Of a stretch of DNA of 64,000 nt, positions 11,228-22,882 are shown in pieces. Source of the DNA: Dimorphilus gyrociliatus (lineage: Eukaryota > Annelida > Polychaeta > Dinophilidae). A model generated the notes under the pieces. That model did no database searches. It worked only from the letters and a program-made list of their open reading frames with translations, and was not told the origin of the DNA. A program made the translations under genes and the position numbers. How positions within the stretch are numbered: the stretch's first letter is position 1; each line of letters begins with the position of its first letter. The stretch is from NCBI GenBank assembly GCA_904063045.1, contig CAJFCJ010000046.1:176028-240027 (forward strand), written 5' to 3'.

Positions 11228-11640
11228 TGTTATACGCTCTGTTCAATAGTGTGAGTCAGTGTGAGTCAGTGAATGTATGTCAGTATGTTAGTGTCACTTA
11301 AAGGGGAAACTTGACTTAGCCAAAGTTAGGATAGTAGATATAGAACAATGTGGCACAAATGTGGCACCACGAATGAGCAAGGTCAAGCACCCAGTTAAGT
11401 GATGCTAGCAAAGGTATAAAATAGAGTGAATGTATCCAAAATGTTGTGAGAAAGCTGAGAAAAAATTTTAGACAGAATTGTCAGCAATTCTGGCACAGAA
11501 CATGGTTAATTAGCTTTTCTTTTATTCATTCTCCCACAAGCAAAAGTTCACCCACGACTTGGATGAATAAACTCCTTTTTTTCTTGATTCTGTATCTTCT
11601 CTCCACACTATTATGACTTGGCAGAATTTCTGTGAGGACG
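11228..11640 (+). mobile_element. LTR-2 family long terminal repeat
   Basis: It starts TGTTATACGC and contains a TATA-like ggTATAAAAtag near 11415 and gAATAAActcc near 11565, the promoter and poly(A) layout of an LTR. Related fragments lie at 9040-9175 and, in rearranged orientation, at 20880-21054. The 3' edge is uncertain and no clean target duplication was found. Confidence 0.55.
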
Positions 11641-11689
11641 CCATTTATCCATCATGAAGCTTCATTTAATTTTATCAATCTCCTTTGCT

Positions 11690-11885
11690 ATGGATTTAAA
11701 TATCCTGAAGTTGTTTGAGAGAATTTGGGAGAGCCTTTTTTCTTTGGCCCATACTCTTTGTGTGACAACTTGTTGGATTTTGTGTGGAAGCCTTCCACCA
11801 TGTCGACCTCACCAACTCGCTTTGCAGGCAGATGAAAAGTAGCACATAGGCTTTGCCTACCTTTTTCAACTTAAATGGCCCAAAG
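11690..11885 (-). pseudogene. BEL/Pao-type retrotransposon integrase fragment
   Basis: The minus-strand reading KVGKAYVLLFICLQSELV resembles the integrase core start of BEL/Pao elements (Y-x-x-L-F-x-C-x-x-S/T-R-A-x-H-L-E). A frameshift follows; the adjacent frame continues VDMVEGFHTKS. It lies against LTR-2 but on the opposite strand to the LTR promoter, so the element is rearranged. Confidence 0.5.
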
Positions 11886-11889
11886 CCAA

Positions 11890-12367
11890 AAAAAAATTTG
11901 ATCACTATAAATTTCAATACTTCCAACTGTTTTAAACTACTCTTATAAATTGCAATAATTTCAGAGTGTCTTCTTGGTTGATTTTGAGAACCCAATTTTA
12001 AAAGAAAACATATTTTAGAACAATGTTTCAGTAGATTTCCAATCATTATACAATCACTTTCCTCTAAATTACAATTGTCAAAATGAATTCCCTTCAGATT
12101 ATTTGACGAATTTTGAAGTCCTCTACAAATACTCACCAATATTTGACCCATGTGATTATTACCACTTAATTTTATTTTTTCAATTTTAGAACAATTTATA
12201 ACCAAATATTTAATTTCTCTATGTTGTTTTTCATTTAAATTACAATTAATAAAGTCAATTTCTTTCAGAGTATTTGAGGATCTCTGACATGCTCTACAAA
12301 TATTCAATAATCTTTTACCCATCTCACTCCTCTTTGAGTCCTCCAAGATTGAAGATGATTGTTTCAA
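11890..12367 (-). pseudogene. LRR pseudogene, proximal part
   Basis: About 2.5 RNI-type repeats are readable: SSNTLKEIDFINCNLNE, INCSKIEKIKLSGNNHMG, SSNNLKGIHFDNCNLEE, IGNLLKHCSK. This matches the LRR units at 14.1-15.1 and 33-35 kb. The reading frame then fuses to the retrotransposon fragment, so the gene is interrupted. There is no N-terminal effector domain nearby. Confidence 0.6.
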
Positions 12368-12369
12368 AT

Positions 12370-13540
12370 TTGATACTGATTTTTCTATTTAATATTTACA
12401 AATTGCCTAGCTACCCAGCTCAAAATGGTGGTTGGTTTTTTAATTATTACTTTCATTTCTAAATATATGTTTTGTATTATTTTTCAGCTTGAAATGAGTC
12501 AAAGGCTATTATTTATTAAAAAAGAGGAAGACGTGTATATTTATATTTGGTTTTATATTCTAAGCAAACTCTTTTGAATTTTACTTGATAGATTGCTTGG
12601 AAAACATTACCATGTCTATATTTCTTTGACCTTGAGTTTTAGAATGATCTTCAACAAACTACCACTTTCACTCTTCCCTTTCAATCAACCTCAAATCAAG
12701 ACATGGTCTTATTGTGTCTATTAGAGTACTGCTTTCTACTTTTGCTAACTCCACACCATGCTTTAGTAATACCCATTTAATAATTTTTTGGTGTTTATAA
12801 TAAAAAATTTAAATTTTTTAACTTGTATACTAAATATTTAAAAAAAATGTATAAAAAACAGGTGTGAAAGTAGAAAATGAAAGTAAGAATAAAAAAGTCT
12901 ACATACAATCAAAATTGGTGATCATAGCAGACTTAAAAAGTCATCAAGAATTGAAATGTGCTTTTTGCTTGGAGATTTTCCTTAATTTGACTCAAAACAT
13001 ACTTTTGTGATAAATGTATGCAAAAGCTGCAATTTAAAAATGATCACACATTTTCCTGGGTGTGTCAACAAAACATTAAAACACCAAAATATTAAACCAA
13101 ACAACTATCACATCCTTATTTTCCATATACCATAGAAAATTTATCGCAAAAACTGGAATCCACACCTTATTTTACAAATCTTTATGGAGAATTTCAGGAA
13201 TGTTTAGACAGTCTGAATTAAGAACAACTTGTAAAGCATTCAAATCTGGAAGCTTTTTGTTCCATAGATGAAACAGGTAATGTAACAAGAAATAGATAGA
13301 TGCACAATGGAATGCTAAGCATTTCTAAATGATTTAATATTTCAACATACTATTTTTAAAGTCTAGAGTTATCTTTTTGTATTTTAAATGAAGAGCAAAG
13401 CACAGAAATTGAAATATTGCTAAGAGGAATCTTGAGTTATCAGAGTGTAATTCAGATAAAGAAGAACATAAAGAAATTGAAAATTTGCTTTGTACTTTGT
13501 TTTATTGTAATTGTAGGAATTTCTGCTTCTTCTGAACAGC
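12370..13540. other. Intergenic, no gene seen
   Basis: AT-rich. 13135-13280 has short coding-like stretches (ESTPYFTNLYGEFQECLDSL) directly upstream of the receptor pseudo-exon and may be its 5' part, but no intact frame is present. Confidence 0.4.
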
Positions 13541-13544
13541 ATTC

Positions 13545-13950
13545 AGTAATCAATAAGAATCCATAATTTCGATTTCAAAAACTTGGAAGAATGCATAGTA
13601 CAAGGACCAACTATTAACATTACTGGATCTATCTGTGTCACTTATTTATATAATTTGAAAAAACACCAAATTCAAGGTAACATATATTTTGTATTTTATC
13701 TTTCATTCTTACATTAAAATTTCTTTTTTAAGATTTTAGCAACTAATCAAAAATATCAATACTATTTTGACTATAAAGTTTTCTTTGACAAACAATGGCA
13801 TATGAGAAAAATCAACTTTGATTATAAGCATAACAATATAATGAGCTTAAATTGAATTTTCCTTTATTTTTTAATGTTGAATGATACTTGAATGTAGAAC
13901 CATGGAAAATTTCATTTCATGTATTTACATATCAATGGGTACAATTTCGC
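13545..13950 (+). pseudogene. Pseudo-copy of the type II receptor exons found at 43.5 kb
   Basis: FKNLEECIVQGPTINITGS closely matches FKNLEECLVHGPSINITGS at 43560-43620. Here a 63-bp GT-AG intron (13677-13739) separates KKHQIQ from KYQYYFDYKVFFDKQ, whereas at 43.6 kb the corresponding segments are contiguous. Downstream similarity continues (tttcttaatgttgaat at both loci). Frame breaks occur near 13850. It is a segmental duplicate of part of a CUB-like ectodomain. Confidence 0.65.
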
Positions 13951-14019
13951 CTAGGTATGGTTTTTCTAAGTGAACAGATATAATAAATTTTTGGCCTATT
14001 CAGCAATATAATCATAGAA

Positions 14020-14142
14020 ATTTCATTATGATCATCTTTTTAAGTAATCATAAAAATATAAAAATCCATTTTTTAAACATTTTTATGTTATTTGTCAAAG
14101 TTTCCTGTTTATTGTAGATATTTTAAATTTCTTCCTGTTAGA
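14020..14142 (-). repeat. 3' flank shared with 18040-18170
   Basis: On the minus strand this region (aataatctaacaggaagaaa and onward, tatttttatgattactt) matches 18030-18170 read on the plus strand, so the 3' end of an LRR gene exists twice. Confidence 0.6.
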
Positions 14143-15072
14143 TTATTTTTTAGTCAAATTTTCCAATTGAATAATTTGTTGTCTCTGTAAATTACAGTTT
14201 GAGAAATTCAAATGTTTCAAGGAATTTTCTGATTGCTTCAGTACTGTATAAAAATCATCAAATCTATTGCTGACTTCTGTATTACCATACAGATCTATAA
14301 CTTCTAAATTTCTACAAGTTTTCAGCAGTTTTAGCAATTCTGATACATCTACATCATTTAAAGAATTACATGGCAAATAGATATTCTTTAAAGTACTCGA
14401 TGATTTTTGTAATCCATTACAAATATAGCACAAACCCATTCTCTTATCTTGACTCCATCTTAAACTAAATGTCTCTATTTTCAAACAATTTATAAGCAGA
14501 TTTCCCAAATACTTACATTATAGCTCATTTATATGACAATCAGAAAAATCTAAACTTTTCAGAGTGTTAGATGACTTTTGAAGTCCTTCGCAAATATTAT
14601 AGAATCCATTTCTCATAACTGTATTATTAAATAAATCTACAGTTTCTAGTTTACAGCAATTTTCCAGTAAACTTTGTAATATTTCACAATCTTTCTCCTT
14701 TAATTGACAACCTGAAAAAGCCAAATTCTATAAATTTCTTGATGATTTTCCAAGACCTTTGCAAATATAAAAAAATCCATTTTCTTTGTATTTACTAAAG
14801 CATAAAGCTATTGTTTTTATGTTGGAGCAATTTTCAAATAAATCTCCCAATTTTTTACATTGTTCCTCATTCATGTGACAGTCTGAAAATATCAAACTTT
14901 TTAAAGTATTCATTGATTTTTGAAGCATCTCATAAACATCAAAATATCCATTTCCTTTATATAGACTCCACTTTAAAGTTATTGTCTCAATTTTAGGACA
15001 ATCGTTAAGCCGTTTTTTCAATTTTTCACATTGTTCATTGTTAATATAAACATCTGAAAGATCCAAATTCAT
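14143..15072 (-). pseudogene. RNI-type LRR gene with two nonsense codons
   Basis: About five consecutive repeats of roughly 56 residues are readable in a single frame: KIETITLKWS, SMNTLKSLIFSDCHMNEEQ, LETVDLFNN, SSNTLKSLDFSDCHINE, KIETFSLRWS, LEVIDLYGN, ENSLKHLNFSNCNLQ, ending QLENLTKK-stop. The frame is broken only by TAG (SSRNL-stop-NLAF, where paralogous repeats have Lys) and TAA (HINEL-stop-CKYLG, where paralogues have Gln). The pattern is that of NLR or ribonuclease-inhibitor repeats. The N-terminal domain is missing: the ORF begins with MNLDLSDVYINNEQ. Confidence 0.7.
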
Positions 15073-15074
15073 TT

Positions 15075-15674
15075 ATGTGTTTTTTTTATGATTATAGAAG
15101 ATCTGTAGAATTGTGGAAACAGAGAAGTTGGCTTGAATCTACTTCAGGGAAAGAGTATCAAAAAGTAATAAACCCTTCTTTGATTGTTATTCCATTAATA
15201 TTGACAACACCGTATTCTTTCTCCATTGGGTCTAAATTGAAATTTTTGTTGTTATATCTCCAGCCGGAACTTTATTTAAAATTGTAATAATAATATTCAA
15301 GATTAGATATGGTGTTATGGACAACAGGTGATATATTCATTTTACAATGGCTAATAATACTTGAAAAATCTAAATATTCAAAAAATGCTCACAATTCTAT
15401 AAATTTACTGTAAAACACAAAAAAGATACTTGGTTATATAATGATTTATTCTGTCCTTTAAGATTGTCTGTATATGATTTAGTGATTAGAACAAACAATT
15501 ATTAAGAGAAATTCACAGTAGACTCAATTCAAAAATGGAAGCCAACTGCTCATTTTACAAACTGATAGATGCCCTTCAATTTAAGCATTTGTTTAAATGT
15601 TGAACTAGAACCCACACAATGATATTTTTTTCGATCCTGGAAATGTTCAAGAAACTATCTGGCCCCCTACATTC
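15075..15674. other. Intergenic, no feature seen
   Basis: No supportable gene; AT-rich. Confidence 0.4.
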
Positions 15675-16226
15675 CTAGATCATTACTCCTCCACCACCCA
15701 TTGGATGTTTTGTTCTTAAGTTTTCTGTTTCTGGGTTGAACTGCCAAGTTTGAAAATTGTCTGGCCCATCCAAGCTGAATCTACTTTCATCAGATATAAT
15801 TGTTTTGTCCCAGTCAAATTTATTTTCAAACCAGCCTCTACATATTTCTACTCGCCTTAGTCTATTTTTCTTCTTTAGTGGGGGATTTTGAGGGATTTTT
15901 TTAAATTTCCCTCCAATTTCTTTTAGGGCTTTCTGTATGGTGGTCTTTGATACAGTTAAGTTGCACTTGGATACCAACTTTGTACTTGTAACCCTTTGTT
16001 TCTCCTCTTTCATTTTATTAATCTCCCTCTTCATGATGGTTCTGTCTCTTTTTGAAAGGGAACTTGGTCTCCCAACACCTCCACTTTTTGGTAAGATGGC
16101 TTCAGAATGTATTGAACAGAAGATTTTGGAATTTTCAATAACTCTGAAATCTCCCCATAGGAAAAATCCTTCTTCATGTTTTCTCTTAATTAATCCCTTA
16201 ATTTCTTGACCATACGCCATATTCAA
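15675..16226 (-). pseudogene. Tc1-like transposase, truncated after the first catalytic Asp
   Basis: The 183-residue ORF begins MNMAYGQEIKGLIKRKHEEG and carries the inter-helix linker GGVGRPSSLSKRDRTIMKRE (GRPS/GRPK linker typical of Tc1 transposases), TVSKTTIQKALKEIG, and DKTIISDESRFSLDG, where the aspartate of SDESRF is the first catalytic residue. It ends in MGGGGVMI followed by a stop, at the GGGVMVWG block, so the second and third catalytic residues are missing. It is related to 3692-4389. Confidence 0.8.
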
Positions 16227-16229
16227 ATG

Positions 16230-16990
16230 TTATTTTTTATACTGGCCTATTAATATTATACATGCCTATCATACTCATTGAGTACTTGTCCTAAACTACA
16301 CATAAATTGTATTTTATAGAATTTTTATATGAATTAAAGTACCACCACATATATAAGTATGGAATCTTTTTTTGTATATAACTGTTGTTTGTATTATTTT
16401 AATTACATATAAGAAAAAAGTATAAGTTGATTTTATAAAAAATACCCTACCTGCCAAGGAAGATTTTTAATATCAGCCCTTGAACCATCACTAATAAAAG
16501 ATGTGTCTGATATCAAACCACAATTTTTAGAATTTACTTCAATCTTATCAATATATTAAAAACAAATGACAACATTAATTAGGGCCTACATACTATTTGG
16601 GATCTAATATAAGGCATCGAGGATCTAAATATTGTGGAAGTTCTGTCTTTATTCACCCGAATAAAAATGAATCATTTAGTTCTAGAATTGCACTTATAAA
16701 ATTAGATAAAAAAGTTAAATAAGCAATTCAGTAAATGTGGCTTGTTTAAGAAGGCAACCATTAAGAGGAAAAGAAAATTTAATTGCTAGAAAATTAAGAA
16801 ATGAAATAATTAATTTTTCTATTTCAACAAATATGTGATAAACAAATACAAGTTTTTTTCAGGTCAGCCATTTTGAATTTGTTTGTTGATTACTGATAAG
16901 AGAATCTTGAAATTGTATTACAAATATTTGTTTCAAAGTTTTCTGCTGCTTTTCAAATAATAAATTAAACATTTCAAAGCTGCACATTTT
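16230..16990. other. Flank of the MULE-like copy, no gene
   Basis: AT-rich, no ORF. 16860-16990 is probably the 5' UTR of the transposase copy that follows; no iterated terminal repeat is visible here. Confidence 0.35.
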
Positions 16991-16995
16991 GAAAT

Positions 16996-17984
16996 ATGGC
17001 AATCAAGTGCAAAAATTGCAAACATACAGTTTATGGAAGACAGGAGAAAAAATTATGTTTGCTATGTAATGAGCGTCTTCATGAAAAATGTCTCATCAGT
17101 AAGAATTTTGTAATTCATCTGGTCAATTGTAAATATACAATTATTTCCTTTCAGATTCAAGGCTGTCAGTTTGCCTGGATTGTGAAAAAAGACAGTGTCT
17201 TCTTCAAAGGACAAGTCTAGAAGATCAAGGAATGAAAGAAAGAGTTGCAATGGATGAGAATGAAGATGAAAAGATTGATGAAGAGGCAACAGATAACAGA
17301 AAAGGTGATGATGTAAGAGATTCAAATGCAAATAATGATGAAATATCAGTCAATGCTGTTGACACTTTCCAAGAAGTCATGGATAATGATTTTCAAATAA
17401 TTAGTGGTGGAAGTCAACTAGGAAAGGACATTCTGATAAACAATGGATTTTCATTCACACTCAAGGCTAAAACTTCTGAAAGTAGCATTTGGGTGTTCAG
17501 TAAAAGAACTAAAAAGCAGAGATGTCCTGCAAGAATCTGCCAACAAGGAAATTCATTTATAAAGGGAAGCAAAAAACACATTCATGGAGCAAATCAAAGT
17601 TTATTATCCAATATATCAATCATTGGTTTATAGATGGAAAATTTAAGATTGTGAAAGATCCATTCTATTAACTAATATCTATTCATAGCTATGTGAAAAA
17701 GAATGGGCAATGAAACATATTCCCCTGGCATTCATTTTTATATCATCAAGGCAAAAAAAATATTATAAAAAGGCATTTAAAGTATACATTTTAATAATTC
17801 CTTAACAATTTTTCTGATACTCAATTCACAGTTCAGAGCATCAGAAACTTGACCTCAATATCATAGCCTGAGAAAATAACAATGGATTTTGAGATGAGTT
17901 TGTGGAAAGCTGTCTCTAAGATCTATCCAGAATCAGAAATTCATAGTTCTGTTCCCCACTTCACCCAGACAATCTATAGAAAAA
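16996..17984 (+). pseudogene. PHD-FLYWCH-MULE transposase, broken (third copy)
   Basis: Exon 1 starts MAIKCKNCKHTVYGRQEK and contains CLLC and HEKC; a roughly 57-bp intron follows; exon 2 has CLDCEKRQC, an acidic linker and a FLYWCH region (GFSFTLKAK, SSIWVFSKR, RCPARICQ, KHIHG). After a frameshift at about 17620 the text FIDGKFKIVKDPFY appears, which is the MULE block with the first catalytic aspartate that copies A-C lack. MDFEMSLWKAVSKIYPESEI follows near 17881. The FLYWCH Cys is replaced (WVFS), and the C-terminal half is missing: sequence continues straight into a copy of the LRR gene 3' end. Confidence 0.75.
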
Positions 17985-18170
17985 CATGTAATTTACATAG
18001 AGTACAAATTATTCAATTGGAAAATTTGACTAAAAAATAATCTAAAAAGAGTCATGAAAATGTTGATAAGTAGAACAGGAAGAAATAAAATAATATCTAC
18101 AATAAACAGGAAACTTTGATAAATAATAATAAGATGTTCAAAAAATAGATTTTTATATTTTTATGATTAT
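17985..18170 (+). repeat. Duplicate of the LRR gene 3' end and flank
   Basis: TGTAATTTACATAGAGTAC, then QIIQLENLTKK and stop, corresponds to the end of the minus-strand LRR pseudogene at 14143, and the flank to about 18170 matches 14020-14142 reversed. The transposase remnant sits at the point where the rest of the LRR gene should be. Confidence 0.65.
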
Positions 18171-19110
18171 TTAAAAATATTATCCTGACTTGCATCAGTA
18201 TCAAGTTCGTTCCATACCATTCATTTAATAATTTGACTACTTTGATATATTTGCAAAGTAAGGTCACTATAAACAATAATTTTCAAGGGCAACTTTTTGA
18301 AAGTTTTTATAAAATATTGCAAAACAGCAAAAATAGCATTTTTTTTCATGGTTTAAGATTTTCACAACAGATAAAATATCAGTTTTTAATAAAATACAGC
18401 TAATAAAGTCTGTGGCAGTTATTTTATAGAATCATTAATGAAAGTGTATTGAGATAAGGTGTTCTGACTTTTTCATCGAGTTGTTATCTTATTAGTTTCA
18501 AAATAAATATTCCTTCTAAAAATCTAGCAGTTGGAAGCCAAAGTCAGTTGCTAGTGCCATCAGTAAACCTCCAAAAAGGTCCTATAACAACACCTTAGCC
18601 TAACAAAGGAAAAGATAAACCAGGATACAATACAATTTTATACAATCTGCCTTTGGTGTTGTGAATAAAAATAAGGATTCTAGTTTTCCAACACTTGATA
18701 ACAAGTATTAAATTTTAATTAGAAGTAGTTACCCTCAGTTCAAAGTGGTACAAATTATACTATTATTTGTGTTCCTCTGTTCATAAAAAGCTCTGTTATT
18801 CTCATATTTTTTATTGTACAATAAAAAGAGATATATGTGAATAATTCATTTTGTATTGAAGTAAGTTGTTATCTGATGATCATAATATTGAAAAAAATAT
18901 GTCCTTGATATCTGAATACATTTTGATAAATATACCAAATTATGATCATTGCAAATACAACCAAAAATTGAAATTGTCATTGTGAAATAAATTTTGATAA
19001 GAGAAAGATAAAAGATTTCATGTAAATAAAATTGAAAAAAAAAGTTTTTCCCAATAGATTAGACAATAAAATATCATAACAGGTTTAAATATTATTTTCA
19101 TTTTAGTTGG
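18171..19110. other. Intergenic, no feature seen
   Basis: About 0.9 kb of AT-rich sequence without supportable features. Confidence 0.4.
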
Positions 19111-19119
19111 ATTATCATT

Positions 19120-20870
19120 GTGAAAATATCTGATATGTCTGAAACAATTTGTGTTTTTGAAACTGTAAGCAAACTATCCAAATTGTCTTTGCAAGTTTTG
19201 TTATCCAATTTTCAAAGGATAATAACATATTGTATGGAAAATGAGACTAATCTGCCATTTGAAATTTGTAAAGAAATTTTTTCAACTGTGAATAATCATT
19301 TTTTTTGGTTTAAACAAAGACCAATTAATGTCTTGGAAACAAATGCAAAAGCATTTTAACAGATTTTCTCTATACGGAAATTATCTTGAAAATGCTGACA
19401 GTTTATCATTCCTCAAAGATCAATCATTAGATTATTTAGAATTGAGAAGTTTTAAAGAAAAACTATTCAGCCAATTGTCCAATTTCCTAAATATTCAAGA
19501 AGTTAGAACCTTAATTCTAGCTGATTGTCAAGGAATCCATAGTCTAATTGAATCTTTTCAATCAATACAACATCTGAAATTTTTAGATGTCAGTGGAACA
19601 TGTTTTGATAATTCATATTTTAAAATCATTTGCAATAATTCAATTCTTTTAGAAGATTTAAATGTGTTTTATACAAATATCTCTGAATTAGAGCCTATTA
19701 TTCAGTTGAAAAATTTAAAGATTTTCCAACTGATGATGCGAGATTCAATTATTCGTTTTCATGACTTTCAATATCTAATAACACTGGATAATTTGGAAAA
19801 ACTTGAAATATGGGTACAGAGTTTTACTTTTAAAAATTTAAAAATCATAGCAAATGACAAAATATGGAAGAATATGAAAATTCTAATTGTTGGAAAATAT
19901 GAACCAATAAAGGATGAAATTCATTTAAGGTATTATTTCTTGTTTATTCCTGCTATAAAAAAAAATGCAATTTTATCTCTCTTTGTTTTGATTAAACAGA
20001 AATTTCAAGTAAAATGACTAAATTTGTTATTTTTATTTTTTATATTCTCTTCTATTAGGATAACGATTTAATTGACTTGAAAATTCTTGCCAAAGCATTT
20101 GAATATTTTAGAAACAGTTATAAAAATCATTTATTCTATGCATTACAATATTGGATTGGGTTACTAAAGAGAACTTCTCCAAAATTTCTAAGCAGAATCT
20201 ACTACAGAGTAAATGATAATTATACATAAATGAAGAGTAATTTACAGTACTAGAGTACTTAAATCTAAAAAAAATCTATAATATCTATATATCTAAGCTT
20301 AAATCTATTTTTGAACTATAAATTATCTGATTACAGATTGTTTGTAATGAAATGGAATATCTGATAAAACATATGCCTGTTACTGAAAGCAAAACAGACT
20401 TTGTAGTTCAAAGAATGGCAGAAATCTTTAGAACTTTGAGAAAGTATAAGAAATCATCTAATTCAAAGTCTAATCAACAAACGTTTGATGATGTAATCGT
20501 TTTGTGCCTTCGATACATCAAATTTTTTTATTATAATTTAAACAATAATTGGAATTTATCAGATTTTTATTCTCAATTTCTTTCATTAATCAATTCAAAT
20601 TGGAATTCTTTGAAAGATGTAAAACAGAAATTTTTCATCTTAAATTCAAATTATTTTAAAATGATAATTTTTTTCTCAGAAACAATTGGAAATATTGTCA
20701 GTTTTACTTTCAACATTCAATGTAAACATTGGTAACCCTCAAAATATCAGAAAACTAGAAATTCTAATTAACAAATGTGATTTTTCTGATGTAGGTTATA
20801 AAGATTTTATATCCACTTTTTTAAAATCATCCCCTCTTTCATTTTTATTTTTCAGCATTCATTAAAAGAC
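19120..20870 (+). pseudogene. ZYG11/ZER1-like LRR protein, frameshifted and 3' truncated
   Basis: The N-terminal part (ETNLPFEICKEIFSTVNNHF) resembles the start of ZYG11/ZER1 family proteins, which are LRR substrate receptors of CUL2 ubiquitin ligases. LRR-like segments follow (LDYLELRSF, VRTLILADCQGIHSL, LKFLDVSGTCFDN, LEDLNVFYTNISELE), then after introns an alpha-helical, ARM-like part (RMAEIFRTLRKYKKSS, IVLCLRYIKFFY). The intron at about 20617-20681 joins NWNSLKD to KQLEILSVLL in frame. One extra T at about 19353 (NAKAF then NRFSL) breaks the first exon. The 3' end is lost at about 20875, where an LTR-2 fragment begins. The family assignment rests on overall layout. Confidence 0.45.
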
Positions 20871-20879
20871 ATATTAAAT

Positions 20880-21054
20880 TTTCGAGTTAGGACAGTAGAT
20901 AGAGAATGACATGGCATGAATGTGGCACCACGAATGAGCTTGTTTGCAAAATCCTAACTTTGGCTGAGTCGAGCTTCCCTTTTAAGTGAATCTTACATAC
21001 TGATATACATTCACTGACTCACACTAACACATAATATATAAATGTTCTGTTCAC
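20880..21054. repeat. Rearranged LTR-2 fragments
   Basis: 20885-20940 matches LTR-2 forward (gaatgtggcaccacgaatga), while 20950-21030 matches it reversed (cattcactgactcacactaa), so two pieces are joined in inverted order. Element C follows immediately. Confidence 0.55.
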
Positions 21055-22819
21055 GGGGATCCGGACAGTTGACCCCCTGGACAGTTGACCCCATAGGACA
21101 ATTGACCAATATTATAAATATAGATGTTGTCAAAATATTTTTTTTATTCATTTAAATGGTTGAAAAATTGTATTCAAGTTATATTTTATTCTGGAAATTG
21201 ATTTGTATCCTATTATAAAGAGTTGATTTCATTGATTAGGATAAAAGGAGAATTTGAAATTTTGAATTTCCCTCCATTTCAGAGAAATGACAAGAAATCT
21301 TCAGTGGAGAAGGAGGAAAAATGTACTTCCTTTTCTATTTTCACTCAATTTGGGGTTAGTCATTCTGGTTGTTTTTGATGGTTTTTAGGGATTAATTGGA
21401 ACTATTACTGTTCTCCTCTTTATTTTTAACAAAACTAAAATATTCTGATATATATTTCATCAACATTTTTTGAAATTTGTGGCAGAATATTGATTTAACC
21501 ATGTTTTATGTTTTTCAATGTATTTATTCCATATAAAACTTTCAAATTGAGTTCAGATAGGGAATTTAGATAAATTTACATCTAACAAATGTCTGCCAAC
21601 TGCTTATACTGCCATCAAATAATTTGCCCACTGCAAACAATGGAGTCCTGCTCTTTGTGCACACATATGTTTCATCAGGATTGTCTGAAAGGTCAGTGTT
21701 ATTGTAATCATAAATTTTTGTAATTTCAATTTAAAAACTAAAGGACAAGACTGTTGTGATATATGCATAGATATAAAAACAAGAACATGTCAGGTACAGT
21801 TAGTTAAATTGTCCAAAAATGATATAATACTCAGCAGCAATCAGCCTGAATTGAAAAAGCTAAATCTTCAATCCAAGTTGAACAATATAAAGGAGCTTGA
21901 AAATGAAAATGAACTATTCAAGACACATTTCCAACAACAATAATTCAAGGATGTGTTTATCACTCTAAAAATGCAGTTTTTAAGAAAATTCAAGTAAGTT
22001 TTAGACAAACAATCAGTGAATAATTGAAAAGGTCTCCTTTGATACAGAGTCTTGGATATACAAAAGATTATAAAGAAAACGATTATGAAGGAAAAATGCT
22101 GAGAAAAATTATGGCTTTACCATTTTTACCTGCCAATATAATTAAGACAATTTAAAATTATTAAAAGACAACTTGTGGAAAAAAGTTTATTTCTGGATTT
22201 TTTGGAATACTTTGAAAGAATTTTTATTAGAAATAATATATGGAAAATAAATAATTGGTCAATCTATCAAGTCACCATCAGAATCAACAATGATGTAGAG
22301 TCTTGGCACCATCGATTAAATAGTCAATCTGGGCAAAGTCTAAATTTTTATGATTTGATTTTGAGGTTAAATCATGAATCAAAAGTTGTTGCTCTTTATG
22401 AAAAGCTGTTATCAGAGAAAAAGATATGCAGAACTCGGAAACATAAATATAAAGAATTGGAAGGTAAAATTTGTTTAGTTTGGAAAGAATTTGCAAATAG
22501 TAACAAAACAGCTGATGATGTTTTAACAGAAGTTTGCAACATGTATTATCCATAACTTTTAAAATACAAATTTTGATGAGAATGAAATAAATTGTCAGAG
22601 TTTATATTACTATTCTTTTAACTTGAGTGTAGGATATATGATAGTTTATTATAACATAATGCTAATCTGCTTTGGTAGTAAAACAATATCAAAAGAAGGT
22701 TTTCATTGAACAACACAAAAATATTATCAATTTGTTTCATTAAACTTTCCTAATCACATACTATCCAGGGAATTATAATCATGGGGGTCAACTGTCTGGG
22801 GGTCGGCTGTCCTTTACCC
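21055..22819 (+). mobile_element. MULE-like DNA transposon C with iterated terminal repeats
   Basis: The left end holds three tandem copies of GGACAGTTGACCCC (period about 16 bp) after ggggatcc. The right end holds the reverse complement (GGGGGTCAACTGTC and GGGGGTCGGCTGTCC), ending tttaccc. The transposase remnant lies between. Flanking target duplications were not found. Confidence 0.75.
21592..22554 (+). pseudogene. PHD-MULE transposase, internally deleted (element C)
   Basis: Exon 1 from the ATG at 21592 has CLYCHQI, CSLC and HQDC; after an intron exon 2 gives CCDICIDIKTRTC, completing the C4HC3 finger. The FLYWCH finger and most of the catalytic core are deleted. The C-terminal part is well preserved: NNWSIYQVTIRINNDVESWH, LLSEKKICRTRKHKY, ending NMYYP and stop. 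Note the W-H motif is ESWHHRLN where other copies read EGWHNRLN. Confidence 0.75.
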
Positions 22820-22882
22820 GTATTGAACGAGTATTGTACTATGCAGATAGCACTCATAGAGATCAGAGTTAGCTTGACTTCC

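Noticed and set aside
14500-14735. Reassigned stop codons (TAA/TAG as Gln, ciliate style)
   Set aside because: One stop is at a Lys position, and many genes here (Ly6 protein, furin-repeat gene, micro-exon gene, 7TM receptor) use TAA and TGA as normal terminators at sensible ends.
15937-16209. 90-residue plus-strand ORF
   Set aside because: Antisense shadow of the Tc1-like transposase remnant.
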